DNA from: Planctomycetota bacterium
GTDB lineage: Bacteria; Planctomycetota; Planctomycetia; Pirellulales; Lacipirellulaceae
Length of the DNA stretch: 64,000 bases
Assembly (NCBI GenBank): GCA_029781135.1
Contig: JAKOXH010000006.1
Coordinates: 1 to 64,000, forward strand
Direction: 5' to 3'
The position numbers and the translations under genes are program-made. The notes under the pieces were generated by a model. It searched no databases. It saw nothing but the letters and a program-made list of their open reading frames with translations, and was not told where the DNA came from. Positions 57,842-64,000 of this stretch are shown piece after piece. Within the stretch, counting starts at the first letter, position 1, and the number at the start of each line of letters is the position of its first letter.

Positions 57842-60040
57842 ATGCGGACGTTCATGTGGCTAGTAACGCTGGTGATTACTGGTTGGGCAGCCCTTGCTTC
57901 AGCCGACGGTGACAAGCTACGCGCGCTGCCCGCGGGGCAACTGCCGAACGACGTGCGGCTTCAACCGGTGAAAGACCTCGATGGTTACTTCCCGTTTACG
58001 CCGCCCAAATCGAAAGAGGAGTGGGAGAAGCGTGCCGCGGAAGTGCGGCAGCGGATTCTCGTGTCGCAGGGCCTTGTGCCCATGCCGACGCGGACGCCGC
58101 TCAACGCGGTGATCCACGGCAAGGTCGACCGCCCCGAGTACACCGTCGAGAAAGTGTATTTTGAAAGTGTTCCCGGCTTCTATGTCACCGGAAACCTTTA
58201 TCGCCCCAAGAACTCGAAGGGCAAAGTGCCTGGGGTGCTTTTTGCTCATGGGCATTGGGTTGACGCGCGGCTTTCTTTTGAAACCGATAACAATCTTCGT
58301 CAGGAAATCGCCACGGGCCAGGAACGGTTTGAACAAGGGGGCAAGAGCCGGTTCCAAGCGATGTGCGTGCAGCTAGCCCGCATGGGCTGCGTCGTGTGGC
58401 AGTGGGATATGCTCGGCGCCTCGGATGCGAATCAACTTACTTCCCCATTGGTTCACGGTTTCGCGAAGCAGCGGCCAGAAATGAATACCATCGAAAATTG
58501 GGGCCTGTACAGTCCCCAGGCGGAAGCTCATCTGCAGAGCATCATGGGCCTGCAATCGTGGAACGCCGAGCGGTCGCTCGATTTTCTGCTGAGCCTTCCG
58601 GAAGTCGATCCGGAGCGCATCGCGATGACGGGCGCTAGCGGCGGCGGTACGCAAACGATGATCCTCTCGGCGATCGATCCCCGCATCAAGCTCTCGTTCC
58701 CGGCCGTGATGGTCAGCACCGCGATGCAAGGCGGCTGCACGTGCGAGAATGCCTCGCTCTTGCGCATCAATACGGGCAATGTGGAATTCGCAGCGCTCTT
58801 CGCTCCGAAACCCCAAGGCATGACGTGCGCCAACGACTGGACGAAGGAGATGTCGACGAAGGGTTTCCCGCAACTTAAGCAGCTTTATGAACTGTTGGGT
58901 GCGCCGAACGAGGTCATGTTATCGCGCGGTGAACAGTTCCCACACAATTACAATGCGGTGAGCCGTTCGGCGTTCTTCACCTGGCTGAATAGCCATTTCA
59001 AGCTCGGCGAGAAGGAACCCGTCATCGAGAAAGACTACGAGCCGCTCACGCGGGAGCAGCTTTCTGTATGGGACGCGAAGCACCCCGCCCCCAAATTCGG
59101 CGACCCGGAATTCGAGAAGAAGCTGCTCAGCTGGCTTACCGAAGACGCCAAAAAACAATTAGAAACCGCCGCTAATTCAGGCGATGAATTCCGCAAAGTC
59201 GCCGGCCAGGCCGTGGCGACCGTCATCGGGCGGACGTTCGAAAATGCGGGCGACGTCGAATGGAAAATGGGCGAGCCCGTCGAACACGCGGATCACGCCG
59301 AAGTTGCCGGCCTGCTGCGAAATAACACGTACGCCGAAGAGCTTCCGATGGTTGTGCTCTTGCCCGATGGCTGGAACCGCTCGGTCGTCGTCTGGCTCGA
59401 TGACGCGGGCAAGTCGGCCATCCGCCAGGACGATGGTTCGCTGAAACCTGAGGTGAATGAACTGCTAAAGAACAAGTCGGCGGTGGTGGCCGTTGACCTA
59501 CTGTTCCAAGGTGAGTTTCTCAAGGATGGCGAAACGGTAAAGCAAACGCGCAAAGTGAAGAACCCGCGTGAGAGTGCCGCGTACACCTTTTGTTACAACG
59601 ACTCACTGTTTGCCCAGCGCGTTCACGATGTGCTGACCACCGTGAAGTTCTTGCGAACGGTGCATGTCGAGGGTCATCCAACTCCCGCGACGGTGAAGAT
59701 TGTCGGCTTGGGTAGCACTGGGCCGATTGTAGTTGCAGCCCGCGCGGTGGCCGGCGACGCGATCGACGCGGTGGCGGCCGATACGGGCGGCTTCCGCTTC
59801 GGGAAGCTGCTCGACTATCGCGATCCACAGTTCCTACCCGGCGGGGCGAAGTACTTGGACTTGCCCGGCATGATTGCTCTTGGCGCGAAGCCACTGTGGT
59901 TGGCGGGCGAGGCATCGGAGCCTTCCCTGGGGGTTGGCGCCAAGCCGACGGGCGCCAATGGTAAAGAGCAAGTGACGCTCTTCCGCGGCGAAAAGTCGGA
60001 GGCGCCCGCGGCCGCCGCGACGTGGGTGCTGGAAAAATAG
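57842..60040 (+). CDS. Secreted alpha/beta hydrolase (acetyl xylan esterase-like)
   Basis: ATG 57842 with an upstream GGAG site gives 732 residues; a longer start at 57704 is rejected because it lies in repeat sequence. A signal peptide (FMWLVTLVITGWAALASADG) precedes the body. The catalytic serine is S266 in TGASGGGTQ. Conserved GNLYRPKNSKGKVPGVLFAH is typical of the alpha/beta-hydrolase core, and EQFPHNYN supplies a His. A second domain follows residue 470. Polysaccharide deacetylation is a guess from fold; a peptidase role is not excluded. Confidence 0.82.
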   Translation: MRTFMWLVTLVITGWAALASADGDKLRALPAGQLPNDVRLQPVKDLDGYFPFTPPKSKEEWEKRAAEVRQRILVSQGLVPMPTRTPLNAVIHGKVDRPEYTVEKVYFESVPGFYVTGNLYRPKNSKGKVPGVLFAHGHWVDARLSFETDNNLRQEIATGQERFEQGGKSRFQAMCVQLARMGCVVWQWDMLGASDANQLTSPLVHGFAKQRPEMNTIENWGLYSPQAEAHLQSIMGLQSWNAERSLDFLLSLPEVDPERIAMTGASGGGTQTMILSAIDPRIKLSFPAVMVSTAMQGGCTCENASLLRINTGNVEFAALFAPKPQGMTCANDWTKEMSTKGFPQLKQLYELLGAPNEVMLSRGEQFPHNYNAVSRSAFFTWLNSHFKLGEKEPVIEKDYEPLTREQLSVWDAKHPAPKFGDPEFEKKLLSWLTEDAKKQLETAANSGDEFRKVAGQAVATVIGRTFENAGDVEWKMGEPVEHADHAEVAGLLRNNTYAEELPMVVLLPDGWNRSVVVWLDDAGKSAIRQDDGSLKPEVNELLKNKSAVVAVDLLFQGEFLKDGETVKQTRKVKNPRESAAYTFCYNDSLFAQRVHDVLTTVKFLRTVHVEGHPTPATVKIVGLGSTGPIVVAARAVAGDAIDAVAADTGGFRFGKLLDYRDPQFLPGGAKYLDLPGMIALGAKPLWLAGEASEPSLGVGAKPTGANGKEQVTLFRGEKSEAPAAAATWVLEK

Positions 60041-60168
60041 ATGCAGACAAAGGTTGTCCAGAACCGCCCGCTGCTGGCCGAAATCCATTGCCGAAATTAG
60101 AATGGTGCCTACGGTCATTGCGATTTCTTCTAACACGTGGACTGTCCGGTCCACGTCCGGCGGCGACT

Positions 60169-63100
60169 ATGGGAACCGGCTCCAGGCTCCAACGTCTAAT
60201 TGTTTTCGGAGTAATCCTCGCCGCGGCCGGTCGTTGGTGCCGGGCTGACGAGACCAAGCTCGGCTATCGCCGGGACATCCTGCCGATCCTTTCGGACCGT
60301 TGTTTCAAATGCCACGGTCCCGATTCCGCGGCTCGCAAGGCCGGATTGCGGCTTGATCGGCCGGAGGACGCCACGGCCAAGCTGGATTCGGGCGAAACTG
60401 CAATCGTGCCTGGCGACATGGCAAGAAGCGCGTTGGTTACGCGCATCTCGTCAACCGATGCCGACGAGATGATGCCGCCGCCAGATAGTGGTAAAACACT
60501 ATCCGATGCTGAAAAGACAGTTCTGAAACGCTGGGTAACCGAAGGAGCGAAATACGAAAAACACTGGGCCTTCGTCGCGCCCGTGCGGCCGCCGGTGCCG
60601 CAAGTGAAACGTGGCGATTTGGTTGCCAACCCGATCGACAGTTTTGTGATCGCGAAGTTGGAAGCGGAAGGCCTGGCGCTGGCGCCGAGGGCGACGAAGG
60701 AACGGCTCATTCGCCGGTTGTATTTCGACTTCATCGGCCTGCCGCCATCTCTGCCCGAGATCGACGCGTTCCTCGCTGACAGTTCGCCGGGTGCCTACGA
60801 GAAAGTGGTCGATCATTTGTTGAAGTCGCCGCACTACGGCGAGTGCATGGCAGCCGACTGGCTCGATGGCGCGCGGTTCGCCGATTCGAACGGTTACCAG
60901 AACGACTTCGCTCGCAACATGTCGCCGTGGCGCGATTGGGTGATCAAGGCGTACAACGACCACATGCGCTACGATCAGTTCGTTACGGAGCAATTGGCGG
61001 GCGACTTGTTGCCGAATTCCACGCTCTCCCAAAAAATCGCTACCGGGTTCAATCGGAATCACCGCACGGTGACCGAAGCGGGCTCAATCGAAGAAGAGTG
61101 GTTCGTCGAGAATGTGGTCGATCGCGTGGAGACGTTTGGCACCGTGATGCTCGGCCTGACGGTGGGTTGTGGCCGCTGCCACGACCATAAGTTCGATCCG
61201 TTTTCACGGAAAGATTTCTACCAGTTGTTCGCGTTCTTCGGAAACGTCAACGAGAAGGGCGTCTACACGGAGACTCGTGGGAACGTGCCGCCAATGGTGA
61301 AAGCCGTGACGGCGGAAAACGAGCGGCGATTGGCGGAATTCGACGCGCGGATCGCGGCGGCTAAGAAACAGGTCGACGATCACATGCAGGGGATTGGGTC
61401 GGCACGGCAGGCATGGTTGAAAACACTTGGCAGCACGCCGGCCACCGATGAGCCGGTGGCGGCGGTTAGTATCTCGCTGGAGTCCGATGCGGCAGCGCTG
61501 GTGACCGCGACGAACACTGCCGTAGCTGCAGCGCCGCCATCAATTCCGCCAGATTGGAAAGACGATTTGTTCGGCAAAGTCGCGTCGTTCGCTGGCCAGC
61601 AGCATCTTGATTTCCCCAGTATTCACTTTCCAATCGCCGATCGAGCGTTTAGCTGGGCGGCCTGGGTGAAGCCGACAGGCGATGGCGCTATATTTTCGAA
61701 GATGGATAACGATCGGTCGTTTCGCGGCTGCGACCTGCTCATTGTGAAAGACGGTAAGATCGAAATGCACATCGTGGCCGAGTCGCCGGACAACCAAATT
61801 AAGGTTGTTACTAAGAAGCCGTTACCGCAAGGCGAATGGTCGCATATCGTTGAATCGTATGATGGTTCTGGTAAGGCCGCCGGAGTGTCGCTGTATATCA
61901 ATGGTGAAAAACAGGAACTCGCGATCGAAGTTGACAAGCTCAGCGGCTCATTCGGCAACGACCAGCCGTTTCGCATCGGCATGCGCTCGACGGATAGCCA
62001 ATTTCATGGTAGCATTCGCGACGTGCAGCTGTATCAGCACGCTCTTTCCGAGTTCGACGTGAAAGGCGCGCTGCGCGGTGCGCTCCGCCGCGGGTTGCGG
62101 AATACCAAGCCGGATTCGTTGAGTGAATCTAACCGCGACCAATTCGACAAGTTGTTGTTGCCTCAGTCGAAGGATTCTTTTGCGGTAAAGTTGTTGGAGC
62201 TGCGTCGCAATCTTGAGGCAATTCAGGCGGCAAGAACCAATTATGATGCGGCCATCCCGGTGGCGATGATCATGGAGGATCTCAAACAACCACGTGCGAC
62301 GTTTGTGCTAAAGCGCGGACGTTACGACATGCCGGATAAGAGCCAGCCGGTGCAGCCGGATGTTCCCGAAGTGATGCCGCGACTGCCGGCTGGGGCACCC
62401 CATAATCGGCTAGGGCTGGCGAGATGGCTAGTGAGCCCGGAGAATCCGCTGGCAGCGCGGGTAGTTGTCAATCGACTTTGGCAACATCATTTTGGCATTG
62501 GGCTAGTGAAAAGTTCCGATAATTTCGGCGTACAATCGGAGCCGCCGTCGCACCCTGAATTGCTCGACTGGTTGGCGACCGAGCTCGTTCAATCGGGCTG
62601 GGATTTGCAGCATATGCAACGGTTGATCGTTGAGAGCAATACGTACCAGCAGCGCTCGGAAGCATCGCCGGAATTGTATCAACGCGATCCGGATAATCGG
62701 TTGCTCGCGCGCGGGCCGCGCTATCGCTTGCCGGCCGAAGCGATTCGCGACAATGCACTTGCGGTGAGCGGGCTGTTGGCGCCGAAGATCGGCGGTAACT
62801 CGGTGATGCCTTACCAGCCCGCCGGTTTGTGGGAAGAACTTGCCGGCGGCGCGCATGAGGATTATGTGCAGGGGCATGGTGAAGAATTGTATCGTCGTAG
62901 TCTCTACACCTATCGCAAGCGCACGGTGCCGCATCCTTCGCTGGCCACGTTCGACGCGCCAAGTTGGGAAGTGTGCCAGGTGAAGCGGGCAAAGACGAAT
63001 ACGCCGCTGCAGGCCCTCGCGCTATTGAATGATGTGACCTACATGGAAGCGGCGCGCAAACTCGCGGAACGAATGTTGACTGAGGGTGGAAACACCGAAG

Positions 63101-63348
63101 ACTCCAGGCTCACTTATGCATTTCGCTTAACGACTAGCCGAGCGCCAACGGCTCGCGAATTAACACTCTTGCGTGGAAGTCTGCGGAAGTACGGCGCGAG
63201 GTTTCGCGGCTCGCCGGCGGATGCGGAGAAGTTTTTGAGTCAAGGTGAATCGCCCAGGAATATGACGCTCGATGCTATTGATTTGGCCGCGCATGCAGCG
63301 GTGGCGAGCGTGCTGATCAACATGGACGAGGCGATTTCCAAGAACTAG
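60169..63348 (+). CDS. Cytochrome-DUF1549-LamG-DUF1553 protein
   Basis: ATG 60169 gives 1059 residues. After a signal sequence (LIVFGVILAAAGRWCRA) comes a planctomycete cytochrome with heme motif CFKCH (45-49). DUF1549 covers about 130-370 (NPIDSFVIAKLEAEGL, RFADSNGYQNDFARNM, RCHDHKFDPFSRKDFY). A LamG/concanavalin-like domain lies around 460-650. DUF1553 follows about 740-1040 (NPLAARVVVNRLWQHHFG, RLPAEAIRDNALAVSGLL, LQALALLNDVTYMEAA). These proteins are found in hundreds in planctomycetes, often next to DUF1501 partners, as here. Role in extracellular polymer use is inferred. Confidence 0.92.
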   Translation: MGTGSRLQRLIVFGVILAAAGRWCRADETKLGYRRDILPILSDRCFKCHGPDSAARKAGLRLDRPEDATAKLDSGETAIVPGDMARSALVTRISSTDADEMMPPPDSGKTLSDAEKTVLKRWVTEGAKYEKHWAFVAPVRPPVPQVKRGDLVANPIDSFVIAKLEAEGLALAPRATKERLIRRLYFDFIGLPPSLPEIDAFLADSSPGAYEKVVDHLLKSPHYGECMAADWLDGARFADSNGYQNDFARNMSPWRDWVIKAYNDHMRYDQFVTEQLAGDLLPNSTLSQKIATGFNRNHRTVTEAGSIEEEWFVENVVDRVETFGTVMLGLTVGCGRCHDHKFDPFSRKDFYQLFAFFGNVNEKGVYTETRGNVPPMVKAVTAENERRLAEFDARIAAAKKQVDDHMQGIGSARQAWLKTLGSTPATDEPVAAVSISLESDAAALVTATNTAVAAAPPSIPPDWKDDLFGKVASFAGQQHLDFPSIHFPIADRAFSWAAWVKPTGDGAIFSKMDNDRSFRGCDLLIVKDGKIEMHIVAESPDNQIKVVTKKPLPQGEWSHIVESYDGSGKAAGVSLYINGEKQELAIEVDKLSGSFGNDQPFRIGMRSTDSQFHGSIRDVQLYQHALSEFDVKGALRGALRRGLRNTKPDSLSESNRDQFDKLLLPQSKDSFAVKLLELRRNLEAIQAARTNYDAAIPVAMIMEDLKQPRATFVLKRGRYDMPDKSQPVQPDVPEVMPRLPAGAPHNRLGLARWLVSPENPLAARVVVNRLWQHHFGIGLVKSSDNFGVQSEPPSHPELLDWLATELVQSGWDLQHMQRLIVESNTYQQRSEASPELYQRDPDNRLLARGPRYRLPAEAIRDNALAVSGLLAPKIGGNSVMPYQPAGLWEELAGGAHEDYVQGHGEELYRRSLYTYRKRTVPHPSLATFDAPSWEVCQVKRAKTNTPLQALALLNDVTYMEAARKLAERMLTEGGNTEDSRLTYAFRLTTSRAPTARELTLLRGSLRKYGARFRGSPADAEKFLSQGESPRNMTLDAIDLAAHAAVASVLINMDEAISKN

Positions 63349-63380
63349 CCATGGCCATATTGCATGTTGGAGGATCAACG

Positions 63381-64000
63381 ATGGATGCCAAAGCAACGGC
63401 TCAGGCCTGGAATCGACGGCATTTCTTGCAGGGGGCCGGGGCGGGACTGGGTGCGCTGGCACTGAACTCGCTCGCTGGCCACAATTCGCGGGCGGTCGCG
63501 GCGGCGGTGAATACGGCGCTTGGCAAACCCCATTTTGAGCCGAAGGCGAAGCGAGTCGTCTATCTGTTTCAGTCGGGTGCGCCGTCGCAGTTCGAGACGT
63601 TCGACTATAAGCCGAAGCTGCGCGACCTGCGCGGGCAGGAGCTGCCGGCGTCGGTGCGGATGGGGCAGCGACTGACGACGATGACCTCGGGTCAGACCAC
63701 ATTCCCCCTGGCCCCGTCGATTTTTGGGTTCCAAAAATATGGCCGGCAAGGGGCGTGGATGTCCGACCTGATGCCGTACACGGCCAAGATGGTCGACGAA
63801 CTGTGCATCGTGCGCTCGATGTACACCGAGGCGATCAACCATGACCCGGCCGTGACGTTCTTTCAAACGGGTTCGCAACTTGCCGGTCGGCCAAGCGCGG
63901 GGGCGTGGGTGGCGTATGGCTTGGGGCGGCTGAATCAGGATTTGCCGGCGTTTATCGTGATGATTTCGCGCGATCCGACGCGCGCGGCCGACCAGCCGTT
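63381..64000 (+). CDS. DUF1501 protein, truncated by window end
   Basis: ATG 63381 has an AGGA site and follows the DUF1553 gene by 32 bases. The first 206 residues are present. A twin-arginine-type leader (WNRRHFLQGAGAGLGALALN) is followed by AKRVVYLFQSGAPSQFETFD, MVDELCIVRSMYTEAINHDP and FFQTGSQLAGRPSAGAWVAY, the usual DUF1501 core resembling alkaline phosphatase. The pair DUF1553-DUF1501 is a fixed planctomycete unit. The C-terminus lies outside the window. Confidence 0.93.
   Translation, partial: MDAKATAQAWNRRHFLQGAGAGLGALALNSLAGHNSRAVAAAVNTALGKPHFEPKAKRVVYLFQSGAPSQFETFDYKPKLRDLRGQELPASVRMGQRLTTMTSGQTTFPLAPSIFGFQKYGRQGAWMSDLMPYTAKMVDELCIVRSMYTEAINHDPAVTFFQTGSQLAGRPSAGAWVAYGLGRLNQDLPAFIVMISRDPTRAADQP

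Noticed and set aside
60022..60168. A start at 60022 for the DUF1553 protein
   Set aside because: It overlaps the end of the hydrolase gene and adds 49 residues without features before the signal peptide beginning at ATG 60169.

Overview
The window is a stretch of a planctomycete chromosome, most likely of the order Pirellulales. The diagnostic families are a DUF1559 prepilin-like protein, a cytochrome-DUF1549/DUF1553 protein followed by a DUF1501 protein, a secreted sulfatase, a giant surface protein with a LEPR-XLL-type N-terminus, an ECF sigma factor beside a Hanks-type kinase, and an alkaline-phosphatase-like/hydrolase gene style typical of this phylum. Bases are moderately GC-rich and many intergenic gaps are filled with palindromic and tandem repeats.

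Layout. (1) 1-7269: the right part of an integrated element with all genes on the + strand. It holds a primase-polymerase/helicase, a winged-helix protein, several unknown small proteins, a DUF3102-like protein and a tyrosine integrase that is split by a one-base frameshift. The integrase reading frame runs into the 3' half of a tRNA-Glu gene, the likely attachment site. The left end lies outside the window. (2) 7639-12386: csrA, then NADH dehydrogenase genes nuoI-nuoA-nuoC-nuoD, with a RelE/ParE-type toxin-antitoxin pair placed between nuoC and nuoD and no nuoB. (3) 12449-17036: GDP-mannose dehydratase, sulfatase, tRNA-Leu(CAG), DUF1559 protein. (4) 17563-27079: addB and addA recombination nuclease genes, CCA tRNA nucleotidyltransferase, a membrane protein and a small coiled-coil protein. 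(5) 27630-30770: secreted coiled-coil protein, serine/threonine kinase and ECF sigma factor. (6) 31080-42061: a 1622-residue surface protein with eight SdrD/Cna-B-like domains, a WD40 protein, and an ABC exporter-type locus. (7) 42394-51360: tyrS, ispD, a ParDE-like pair, then the minus-strand housekeeping run pheA-tpiA-secG-yicC-gmk-rpoZ-coaC-coaB. (8) 51767-57434: dnaK, a third toxin-antitoxin pair, clpB, and a small basic DUF6800-like protein. (9) 57842-64000: a secreted alpha/beta hydrolase, the DUF1549/DUF1553 protein and the start of a DUF1501 protein.

The most striking feature that ordinary annotation does not explain is a set of at least thirteen degenerate tandem tracts, eleven with a 7-base period and two with an 8-base period. 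Each uses its own word, and some words recur at several loci. Many are arranged as two inverted arms around a short spacer. Eight of them end within about 0-12 bases of a start codon and leave no Shine-Dalgarno sequence; two lie wholly inside coding sequence (ispD, cca) and add in-frame low-complexity inserts, and a third forms the N-terminus of a sulfatase. Longer dispersed palindromes (60-71 bases) also occur two or three times each. A second observation is a remnant of a DnaK C-terminal tail after the toxin-antitoxin pair that follows dnaK, which suggests that the pair was inserted into the end of a dnaK gene. All assignments come from reading the sequence and translations; no database search was possible.
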